Of a DNA stretch of 64,000 nucleotides, positions 30,014 to 37,893 are shown in pieces (position 1 is the stretch's first letter; each line of letters starts with the position of its first letter). The notes under the pieces were generated by a model. It had not been told where the DNA came from. It made no database searches and saw nothing but the letters and a program-made list of their open reading frames with translations. Location: assembly GCA_016200005.1 (NCBI GenBank), contig JACQFP010000013.1, positions 1 to 64,000 on the forward strand, given 5' to 3'. The translations under genes were made by a program, and so were the position numbers. Source of the DNA: Verrucomicrobiota bacterium (GTDB lineage: Bacteria; Verrucomicrobiota; Verrucomicrobiia; Limisphaerales; PALSA-1396).

Positions 30014-30331
30014 ATGAGCGTTGTTGCAACTCAAGTTGAAATCGGAGACATGATCTCTCGCACGCCGGGGATCAAGGGCGGTACGCCGCATCTGGCCGGG
30101 ACCGGCGTCACCGTTCGCACCATCGTCCGGTGGCATCATTCCGGGCTATTGCCGGAGGAAATCGCAATTCGGATCGGGCACATCTCGTTGGCTCAGGTGC
30201 ATGTAGCCCTGGCGTTTTATTACGCCAATCAGGAAGCCATGGACCGCGAAATGGCCGAGGAAGAAGCTGAGTCGGACCGGATTGAGCGTGAGCACCTGGC
30301 GCGGCAGCGGCAGGCGGCGGTACAGAAATGA
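30014..30331 (+). CDS. DUF433 antitoxin
   Basis: A 105-residue protein with the DUF433 winged-helix core: ISRTPGIKGGTPHLAGTGVT, VRTIVRWHHSGLLPEEIAIR and LAQVHVALAFYYANQEAMDR. DUF433 proteins are the antitoxins of DUF5615 PIN-like toxins (VapB45/VapC45 type). It overlaps the toxin by 4 nt. Confidence 0.85.
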   Translation: MSVVATQVEIGDMISRTPGIKGGTPHLAGTGVTVRTIVRWHHSGLLPEEIAIRIGHISLAQVHVALAFYYANQEAMDREMAEEEAESDRIEREHLARQRQAAVQK

Positions 30332-30696
30332 CCATTCGGCTCTACCTGGACGAAGATTCCAGTGACACAGATTTGCTGAAAGCGTTGCGCTTGCGCTCGG
30401 TGGACGTTGTCTCGACCGCGGAAGTTGGCATGCTGAAGCAGTCAGACGAAGAACAGCTTGGCTGGGCCGCCGAAAACCAGCGGGTTGTTTATAGTTCAAA
30501 CCGGCGCGACTTCTACCGGATTCATTCGGATTGGATGCGAGACGGAAGAAGCCATTCCGGTATCATTCTGGGACACCAGCAACGCTACTCCATCGGCGAG
30601 CAAACATATCGCTTGTTGCGTCTGATTCACAGATTCACCGCCGAAGAAATGCAAAACCGCGTGGAATTCCTTAGCAATTGGGGCAGCACTATTTGA
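30328..30696 (+). CDS. DUF5615 PIN-like toxin
   Basis: A 122-residue Mut7-C/PIN-like protein: IRLYLDEDSSDTDLLKALRL, VDVVSTAEVGMLKQSDEEQL and VVYSSNRRDFYRIHSDWM. Asp and Glu near the N-terminus and the late RDF match the DUF5615 pattern. It is predicted to be a ribonuclease toxin paired with the DUF433 protein. Both frames are intact. The module sits between the two ABC-ATPase copies. Confidence 0.85.
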   Translation: MTIRLYLDEDSSDTDLLKALRLRSVDVVSTAEVGMLKQSDEEQLGWAAENQRVVYSSNRRDFYRIHSDWMRDGRSHSGIILGHQQRYSIGEQTYRLLRLIHRFTAEEMQNRVEFLSNWGSTI

Positions 30697-30782
30697 CCGC
30701 TGACCCCTAATTTCAGTGTTTCGACTTTTGTTCCGCGCCCGTTTTTAGCATTTCAGTTTTTCAGAATTTCAGCGTTTCTTCT

Positions 30783-30939
30783 ATGTCCGACACCATCATC
30801 TCGGTCGAAAACCTCGGCAAAAAATGCCGCATTCGCCACCAAGCCGAGCGCCAGCGCTATGTGGCGTTGCGGGATGTGATTGCGCAAAAAATGAAGGCAC
30901 CGTTTCATTTTTTGAGGAGAGCGAAGATGGCAGATGGAC
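30783..30939 (+). pseudogene. N-terminal piece of the Wzt-type ATPase
   Basis: From ATG 30783 the frame reads MSDTIISVENLGKKCRIRHQ and later [20 protein letters not shown], the normal start of polysaccharide-export ATPases. It then enters an inserted stem-loop repeat. The rest of the protein continues in another frame (30934 onward), so a single uninterrupted protein cannot be made from this ATG. Confidence 0.7.
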
Positions 30940-32238
30940 TGGGGAGCGCAGGCGACTCGCCTGCTGCTTTCGGCGCCTCGCCGAAAGACAACTCCGGAGA
31001 ACGGCGCGTTGCGGCTTCCGGCCCGGAGGGGGAGGCTACCAGCCTGGAGGGAGAATGCGCCCTACCCGCCACTCGGCGAGACGCCGACTGGAAGCAACCG
31101 GGGCGGTCGCGCTCCCCGAACCGAAGACTTCTGGGCGCTCAAAAACGTGAGCTTTGAAGTGCGCCAGGGCGAAGTGGTGGGCGTCATCGGACGCAACGGG
31201 GCGGGGAAAAGCACGCTGCTCAAAATCCTGAGCCGCATTACCGAGCCGACGGAGGGAAGGGTGCGGATCAAAGGACGCGTGGCGAGTTTGCTGGAAGTGG
31301 GGACGGGGTTTCATCCGGAACTGACAGGGCGGGAAAACATCTTTTTGAACGGGGCGATTTTGGGAATGCACCGGGCGGAGATTAAACGGAAGTTCGACGA
31401 GATTGTGGCGTTTGCGGAGGTGGAAAAGTTCCTGGACACACCTGTGAAACGTTACAGCAGCGGCATGTATGTGCGGCTGGCGTTTGCGGTGGCAGCGCAT
31501 CTGCAACCACAAATCCTGCTAATGGATGAAGTGCTGGCGGTGGGAGACAAAGCGTTTCAAAAAAAATGCATTGGCCGCATGGAACAAATCGCGAGCGAAG
31601 GCAAGACGGTCCTGATCGTGAGCCACAGTATGAGCACCGTCAAAGCGCTTTGCTCGCGCGCTATGTTGCTGGAAGCTGGCCGGATCAAGGCCATCGGGCC
31701 GGTGGACGCCATTGTGGGTGAATATCTCAGCAGCAACCAAGCGGACGTTGCCGAGAAAGTGGTTGCCGACGAGGACCACTATGTGATCGGCAGCAAAGCC
31801 ATTCGCGTGCGACGGGTCCGGTTACTGGACCCGCCCGTGAACAATTTCTCCGTTTACTGGCGGCAGCCGATCCGGGTGGCGCTCGAAATTGAAGTCACAA
31901 AACCTGTTGCGCGTGTAGCGTTTGGCGCGGGCATTCGCGCGCTTGACGGGACGCATATCTTCCATGTCCATCACGAAGACGACCGTTCCAAGCCGCTGTG
32001 GGACTTCGAACCGGGCCACTACCTCATCGAGCTGACGCTCGATAATCCTCTGAGGCCCGGCCTCTACAAGCTGCACTTTGGAGCCGACATCGAGCATATC
32101 GAGATGAAGCTCATCTTCGGTGTGGACGCCGTGACGCTGGAGGTCTTGGATCATTCAAAGGAGGGTTTGGTGCCTAAGCACTCCAACTCAGGCCTCGTCA
32201 ACGGCGATTCCGTCTGGAAATCCCCAAAGCGAATCTGA
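30934..32238 (+). CDS. Wzt-type polysaccharide ABC-transporter ATPase
   Basis: The core from about 31125 is complete: [20 protein letters not shown], Walker [30 protein letters not shown], signature [16 protein letters not shown], Walker [14 protein letters not shown]-loop [11 protein letters not shown]-terminal carbohydrate-binding domain of the Wzt type follows (about residue 290 to the end). It would power export of an O-antigen or exopolysaccharide; no TMD partner gene is in view. The first about 60 residues from ATG 30934 come from an inserted repeat in place of the native N-terminus, which lies in another frame upstream. Confidence 0.8.
   Translation: MDWGAQATRLLLSAPRRKTTPENGALRLPARRGRLPAWRENAPYPPLGETPTGSNRGGRAPRTEDFWALKNVSFEVRQGEVVGVIGRNGAGKSTLLKILSRITEPTEGRVRIKGRVASLLEVGTGFHPELTGRENIFLNGAILGMHRAEIKRKFDEIVAFAEVEKFLDTPVKRYSSGMYVRLAFAVAAHLQPQILLMDEVLAVGDKAFQKKCIGRMEQIASEGKTVLIVSHSMSTVKALCSRAMLLEAGRIKAIGPVDAIVGEYLSSNQADVAEKVVADEDHYVIGSKAIRVRRVRLLDPPVNNFSVYWRQPIRVALEIEVTKPVARVAFGAGIRALDGTHIFHVHHEDDRSKPLWDFEPGHYLIELTLDNPLRPGLYKLHFGADIEHIEMKLIFGVDAVTLEVLDHSKEGLVPKHSNSGLVNGDSVWKSPKRI
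30940..31118. repeat. Stem-loop repeat array inserted in the ATPase gene
   Basis: It contains short palindromes such as gcaggcgactcgcctgc and ctttcggcgcctcgccgaaag, then ggcgagacgccgactgg. The last part also occurs at 29635-29680. The style matches the stem-loop array at 35158-35264. Confidence 0.7.
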
Positions 32239-32321
32239 GCAGCGGAACCTCCTGGTCAAGAGCAATCCAGCAAACGCGTTTTATTGACTGCTAGTGCAAG
32301 ACTCTTGGCAGTGGCTGAACC

Positions 32322-33415
32322 GTGCTTACATCGATGAAACGTGGCTTCAAGAAACTACGCGTGCTTTTGCTTCATCTGGAATTCCCAAGCTGGTCGCAAG
32401 GCCGACACTGGCCGTATTCAACGCAATTGAGTTTTGAAGAAGGGTTGCGGGCGAACGGAATCCACTTCGCCAGCGTCACGACGCCGTGGTTGCCGCGAGT
32501 GCCGGACATGTTTCGTGGCACGAAGTTCGACCAGGTCTGGGTTGAAATCGTGCACAACCCCCTCGATGACGCTTTCCTGGATTGGATCGCGAGCGCCGCG
32601 CCAGTGCGAGTTGCTCTCTTGTTGGAGTCGCTTGAACACACTCCAGAGGAATGCCAAATCTGGCCGTTGTTCGCAACGCGCAAGAAACTGGTCGAGAGCC
32701 GCCTCCGGTACATGACCCACACGATGGCGTTTGATGACCACGATGTTGAAACAATTAATGGCGATGGGTTCGCTCCAGCCATGTGGTGGCCGCCGGGCGT
32801 ACCCAAGCGGTTCATCAGCAACCGCACCTCGACGGCATTCAAGCAGCCCGCCGTGTTCAGCGGCGGACTCTACGGCGGGCGCGAGGGCTGGCTGAAACGG
32901 CCTGAGTTGAAAGGCCTCATGGTCATGCAACCTTCTGCCGAGGCAGGAACGCCCTATCCGCGAATCTTCGACACGCTCCGGCAAGGATGGCGACTACATC
33001 TCGCTCACGGACATGCTTCAAGCGAAGGACGGTGAGTTCTTTATCTCTGATTGGTTGCGAAACCGCAATACGGTCGAGTTCCTTGGCATCTGGGAATCCG
33101 TTTTCAACCCCGGTTTTAATTATGGCGAATTCGCCATAATTAAAAGTCAGGTGGGCCTCAACAGCTACAAAATCAACGTGAAGGATTGGGTCGAGAAAAC
33201 CAACGCCATCGGCCTCAAAGCCACGCCGGGGCGATATGGCGGCACATTTGCCCACCTCTCGTCCTCGCGAACATGGAGGGCATGAATGCCGAGTTCATTC
33301 ACATGGGATTGCCGCAGGGTGAACGGCTGAAACGGCTCAATCAAATTGCCATTCGCCAGATGCAAGTCCTGACCTCCACAAGTTTGAAAGCGTTGCCCGG
33401 CACGAAAGACAAATA
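32322..33415 (+). pseudogene. Glycosyltransferase-like gene with two frameshifts
   Basis: The first frame (32322 to about 32985) starts MKRGFKKLRVLLLHLEFPSW (ATG 32334 may be the real start) and runs through VPDMFRGTKFDQVWVEIVHN and LYGGREGWLKRPELKGLMVM to YPRIFDTL. The sequence then continues one frame over as KDGDYISLTDMLQAKDGEFF, FISDWLRNRNTVEFLGIWES to about 33245, and shifts again to PPLVLANMEGMNAEFIHMGL to the end. It looks like a protein that reads glycosyltransferase-like but I cannot assign a family. A perfect 32-bp palindrome lies in the second segment. Confidence 0.6.
33114..33145. repeat. Perfect 32-bp palindrome
   Basis: TTTTAATTATGGCGAA (33114-33129) is followed directly by its exact reverse complement (33130-33145) with no spacer. 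Flanking bases do not continue the symmetry. Confidence 0.95.
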
Positions 33416-33499
33416 AATCCGTGATGGCTTTTGCGGCTCAAGCCTTGCGCCTTTGCAGCTTGGCGTCTTTGTGTTGAATCGAATCAGCGGTTGAAAGCA

Positions 33500-33540
33500 C
33501 CTCACCCCGGCCCTCTCCCCAGCGCGGAGAGGGAGAAGTT
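33500..33540. repeat. Palindromic repeat 'ctcaccccggccctctcc'
   Basis: cctctcc...ggagagg forms a short hairpin. A relative is inserted inside the esterase gene at 45015-45075. The rest of 33416-33803 shows low-value text-like repeats (gcgcctttgcagcttggcg) and no gene. Confidence 0.6.
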
Positions 33541-33803
33541 TTCATGTCGTTCGTATGTTTCGTGGTTAAGAATAATTCTCCATCTCCACGCACCAGCAGA
33601 CCGGATTGCAGTCGCCGAAGACATTGTCCACGCGGCGGAACGGACTGGCTTTCGTTTGGGCCAAGCGAATTCGCCGCAGCAACCTCGGCCACAACAAACC
33701 ATCGGGCCGGTCTATCGCGCAGTTCAGTCTGGCAATCCGTGTCCCTTCGTCGTTATGCTTTCCGTGTTGTCGCAACGAAAACCCGTCGCGAACTGCGCGA
33801 TCA

Positions 33804-36800
33804 ATGAAAATGCCATTCCCACTCAAACCAAACCTGTCGCCTCCAGCCACCCGTTTCCTGACTCGCGTCACGATGCTCGCGCCAGGATGGCGGATGCCAG
33901 CCACATGGCTCGTGATTGGTTTCACCGTTCTTCTCGCCAGCGTGACTGTGAGTCGGGCCACGGAACTCAAACTCCCGCAGCTCTGGCAAACGGATTTGCA
34001 GATGTTTCTGGAAAGCGCGGGAATGGTCGCGGACATTAACGGCGATGGCCGCGACGAAGTGCTGGTCGCCGGGCGCGAGGAATTGTTCGCGCGCGATGGA
34101 CGCGGAAAGGCACTGTGGGGTTGGCGGACCAAGACGCGCTTCATGACTTATCCGGCGGTGCTCGCCCGGCCGGGACAACCGTCGTTGATTTACGTGGCGG
34201 ACACCGGCGGCGTGTTGACATGTCTCGATGGGAACGGCCAAGAAATCTGGCACGCGCAATTGAAAGGCCCATCGTCCTGGTCCGCCTCCGTGGTCTGCGA
34301 TCTCGATGGCGACGGCAAGGCGGAAGTGATTCAAACAGACGAGTCGGGCACAGTCTGGGCGTTTTTGGCGACGACCGGCAAACCGTTGTGGCAGGCAAAA
34401 GTGAAGGGCATCCCCGTCAGCCCGGCTGTCGGTGATCTGGACGGCAATGGAAAACCGGAAATCGTCGTGGCCACCGGCGAAGGCGTCGTCACGGCGATCA
34501 ACGGCAGCGGTCAAGTGCTATGGGAACGAAACATCGGTGGCTCCTCGCCATCGTGGGCCACGGCGGCACCGGTCATCTTCGCCGGGGCTGACGGGCGCGG
34601 GCGGGTCGCAGTGGCATCGAGCGACGGGCAGTTTTTCTGCCTCGACAGCAAAGGCGAAATTCTCTGGCAACGCGCGACGCGCGGGGCGGCAGCTTCCACG
34701 ATTTCCGTCGGCGACCTCGACTTCGATGGCCGGGCGGACTTATGTCTGATCACGCAGGTCGGCGTGATTTATCGTTACGATGAAAGCGGACGGCTGCTCT
34801 GGGAGATCGACATGCAGGGTCGCAGTCTCGCGCCGGGTGCGATGATTGATTTGGATGGCGACGGCAAACTCGAATACACGCTTTGCACCCAGGACGGTTT
34901 CCTCCAGGTGCTAAACCACACGGGCGAGTTCATTTACCGCTACCACTTCAAAAACCGAACGATCAATGTGACACCAACTTTCGGCGACGTGTCGGCGGAT
35001 TCGCCCGGCCTCGAAATGCTTATCACTGGCGGTGAGTCCGGTATTGCGTTCTGTCTCGGCACCTCGGCGGCCACCAACGCGGTCGCGCATTGGAAATCCT
35101 ACCGCGGCGACGTGCGCAATAGCGGCTCGTGGTTTGGGCTCCGCCAAAGCGTAGCGCAGACTTCCAAGTCTGCTGTGTCGCAGGTTTCCAAACCTGCGGA
35201 GCGTGGAGTGTCAACCGCGCTGCCGACTGGGAAGTCGGCGATACAGCAGGTTGGGAAACCTGCGCCACGAGCGGCGGAAGGAGATCAGTTATCGGCAATC
35301 CAGATGTCGCCTCAAAACCTCGCCGCCGACGAAGTGTTCACCGGCCAACCCATTCGTTTCATCATTCAGTATCCCAAGTCCGGATCTGAACCGCTCACGG
35401 CCACCGCTGTGTGCATCCGGCCGGATGGCGCGCGACAGATGGCCACAACCACGGTGCTCGGAAAGCACAGTGAGTTGCTCATGCCAGTCGCGATGATTGC
35501 ACCGGGAACTTACCACTTCAACTGGACGCTCAAGGAAGCGGACGGCCACACTCTGGCCTCCGGCGAGCGTTCGATTGTTCTACAACCGTTCGTCAACGAG
35601 CGTGCGCTGGTCGCCCGAGCATTGACAGCGTTGCGATCGGTGACGGACACCTCGGAGCAAACACTTCCGCTCTCCGCGCGGGCGTTGCTGCGCGAGGCGT
35701 CGTCGCTCGAACTCGAAGCGAAAGCAGTCGCGCCGTTGCAGGACGGCGTGCCCGGTAGCGCGATCGACCAGGTGCAGGCCGCGCTGGCAAAGACCACCGC
35801 ACTGGTCGCACACGCCCAGCGGTCACTTGCCATTTCGGAAGTCGTTCGGCAAGCGACGGCGCTGGGTCCGGGGACGAGCCTCATCGCATTCGAGGGCACG
35901 ATGTGGGAGAACCGCAAAGTGGACGAACAGTTGCCAGCCCGCGCGGCGAATCCGCTGCACCTTGCGCGCACCGCCGTTCCGGGTGAGCACGAGCCGGTTG
36001 CCTTGAACCTGTTCAACGTGACCGATCACGAATTGCTGGTGCGCGTGCAGATGGATCCGCTGACCAACGGAATCGTCGTGACTCCGCATCGCTCGGTCGG
36101 CGTACCGACGTCGCTCGGGGAAGTCGCGTGGGACGCGCTGCCTGAACTGGACGAGACTGCCACGCTGGTGATTCCGTCGCTGGCGAGCCGTGAGCTGTGG
36201 CTGGATGTGGATCTTGCCGGCGCGAAGCCCGGCGAACACAAGCTCAGACTCCGGCTCCAGGCCCTCAACGGCGCGGGGGTGCTTGACGCGCCCGCACATC
36301 CGCATTCGGTGCCGCCACCGGAAACAGCGGTTGAAATCACGCTGCGGGTCCCGAACTTCGCCATGGTTCCGTCGGGCGACTTCCGCCTTTGCACGTGGGC
36401 TGCGCCAGAGGAGGCGAACCTTCCCGACTTGCTCGCGCATGGAAACAACGTTTTCCCTACTACGCTCCCCGGGGCGAAATACAACGCGCAAGGCCACCTG
36501 ACCAACTCCGATTTCAGCAGGCTGGATCCGGTGCTGGGCCGGTTGCGCGGGAAGGATGTCGTGCTGTTGTTGCAGGGCTTACCTGCTTTGAAGGGTGAGG
36601 TCGGCAGCGCCGGCCACCTGGACGATTTGAAAAAGTTTCTCGCCGAGTTGGTCGCCCACCTGGCCGGCGCAGGCTTCGACACGAATCATTTCGCGCTGTA
36701 TCCATTCGACGAACCAGGTGGCGTCGGCTGGAGTGCGGTCAATCAACTCGTGGCCTTCGGGAAGCAGGTGCGCGCGGTGAATCCCGGTATCATGCTTTAC

Positions 36801-37442
36801 ATGGATGGCGGCGGCGAGTTGCCGATGTTTCAGGCGATGGCGCCCGTCATGGACATCTGGACGCCGAGCATCTACATGCTGGCCGAGAAGACCCCGCTGA
36901 TGGACGTGGTGCGCAGGAACGGAAAGATGTTGTGGTCTTACAACTGCGGTTACGCCTACACCCGCCCGATCGGACCCAACATAAAAAACATGAACCTCAT
37001 CGGCGATTACCGGAACGCGGCACTGCTGGCATTCCGGCATGGGGCCACTGGCATTGGCTACTGGTGTTACAACCTCGGCGGCGATCCGTGGGGCCGTGTG
37101 GACATGGAATATCAGTTGGTCTATCCGGGCCGCACCAAGCCGGTGACCAGCCGCCGTTGGGAAGCGGTGCGTGAAGGCATTGAAGATTACCGCATCCTCG
37201 CGGCGCTGCGCAAACTTCTCGTGACGGATGGCGATGCAAGACTGGGAGCAGCCACTCGCGACCGGATCAAACACCTGCTTGAATTCAGCCTCCCTGGCAT
37301 GATTGACCAAAGCCTCGAAGAAATGACGCGCGGGTTGGGGCGAAACGTGATTGACGCGAGCAACAACGACGCGACCATCCGCGCGTTCCGCCGCGAGATG
37401 ATCGAATGTGTGGAAGCGGTGGCGGGCACGATTAGCCGGTGA
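33804..37442 (+). CDS. Secreted FG-GAP/PQQ-like propeller protein with DUF4091 domain
   Basis: About 1,212 residues from ATG 33804; ATG 33873 would give a tidier signal peptide (WLVIGFTVLLASVTVSRA). Residues about 50-440 are beta-propeller repeats with calcium-type DxDGDG motifs (VADINGDGRDE, VCDLDGDGKAE, GDLDGNGKPE, IDLDGDGKLE). The C-terminal third is a DUF4091 glycoside-hydrolase-like domain: HFALYPFDEPGG, MDIWTPSIYML, MLWSYNCGYAYTRPIGPN, EAVREGIEDYRILAALRKLL. It probably acts on polysaccharide outside the cytoplasm. Residues about 450-490 (QTSKSAVSQVSKPAERG, GKSAIQQVGKPAP) are encoded by an inserted repeat that keeps the frame. Confidence 0.8.
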   Translation: MKMPFPLKPNLSPPATRFLTRVTMLAPGWRMPATWLVIGFTVLLASVTVSRATELKLPQLWQTDLQMFLESAGMVADINGDGRDEVLVAGREELFARDGRGKALWGWRTKTRFMTYPAVLARPGQPSLIYVADTGGVLTCLDGNGQEIWHAQLKGPSSWSASVVCDLDGDGKAEVIQTDESGTVWAFLATTGKPLWQAKVKGIPVSPAVGDLDGNGKPEIVVATGEGVVTAINGSGQVLWERNIGGSSPSWATAAPVIFAGADGRGRVAVASSDGQFFCLDSKGEILWQRATRGAAASTISVGDLDFDGRADLCLITQVGVIYRYDESGRLLWEIDMQGRSLAPGAMIDLDGDGKLEYTLCTQDGFLQVLNHTGEFIYRYHFKNRTINVTPTFGDVSADSPGLEMLITGGESGIAFCLGTSAATNAVAHWKSYRGDVRNSGSWFGLRQSVAQTSKSAVSQVSKPAERGVSTALPTGKSAIQQVGKPAPRAAEGDQLSAIQMSPQNLAADEVFTGQPIRFIIQYPKSGSEPLTATAVCIRPDGARQMATTTVLGKHSELLMPVAMIAPGTYHFNWTLKEADGHTLASGERSIVLQPFVNERALVARALTALRSVTDTSEQTLPLSARALLREASSLELEAKAVAPLQDGVPGSAIDQVQAALAKTTALVAHAQRSLAISEVVRQATALGPGTSLIAFEGTMWENRKVDEQLPARAANPLHLARTAVPGEHEPVALNLFNVTDHELLVRVQMDPLTNGIVVTPHRSVGVPTSLGEVAWDALPELDETATLVIPSLASRELWLDVDLAGAKPGEHKLRLRLQALNGAGVLDAPAHPHSVPPPETAVEITLRVPNFAMVPSGDFRLCTWAAPEEANLPDLLAHGNNVFPTTLPGAKYNAQGHLTNSDFSRLDPVLGRLRGKDVVLLLQGLPALKGEVGSAGHLDDLKKFLAELVAHLAGAGFDTNHFALYPFDEPGGVGWSAVNQLVAFGKQVRAVNPGIMLYMDGGGELPMFQAMAPVMDIWTPSIYMLAEKTPLMDVVRRNGKMLWSYNCGYAYTRPIGPNIKNMNLIGDYRNAALLAFRHGATGIGYWCYNLGGDPWGRVDMEYQLVYPGRTKPVTSRRWEAVREGIEDYRILAALRKLLVTDGDARLGAATRDRIKHLLEFSLPGMIDQSLEEMTRGLGRNVIDASNNDATIRAFRREMIECVEAVAGTISR
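35158..35264. repeat. Four-stem-loop array inside the DUF4091 gene
   Basis: Four palindromes follow each other: cagacttccaagtctg (35158-35173), gcaggtttccaaacctgc (35181-35198), gccgactgggaagtcggc (35223-35240) and gcaggttgggaaacctgc (35247-35264). All are in the open frame. Confidence 0.9.
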
Positions 37443-37627
37443 AACTATTGTTAATGATTATCCAGGTCATATTGTGCACGTTATTCCAATTTCAGCCGCG
37501 AGCGCGCTCAGTCGTGTTCGTCGTGGGGATTCTCCTCTCGATCACCTCCCTCCCGGCGGCCACCACCAGGCCGCCTTACTACGGGCATGAAACGGTGTTG
37601 GACGCATGCATCGTCAGCGATTGGTAA
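37439..37627 (+). pseudogene. 5' fragment of a paralog of the 40474 gene
   Basis: A 62-codon frame with ARSVVFVVGILLSITSLPAA and TTRPPYYGHETVLDA matches the first 45 residues of the 40474 protein (ARSVVFVVVIFFTITSLPAA, TTKPRYYGHETVEDA). It then ends at TAA. Only the signal-peptide end was duplicated or survived. Nothing else is seen up to the next start. Confidence 0.75.
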
Positions 37628-37893
37628 CGGCTTCAATGAAGCCTGTCACGTTCCGAGTTTGCCTTGCTCGTTGTCCACGCGCGCCGAATCATCTGTGAAA
37701 TCCGCTTGCCCGCCGGCAGAAACTGCCTGACAGCTCTGCCATTGGCCGGTGGGCCGCCTGACATCCGGAAAACTTCTTGCGCGGTTTTTTGTGTTCAGAC
37801 AGATTGACTCTCGGTAAATTCCGCCAGAACTCCTGGGGGAGGCGTGCGGAACGAGTTTCCAAGCAACCGCAACCCCGAATGGAGCACTCGATC

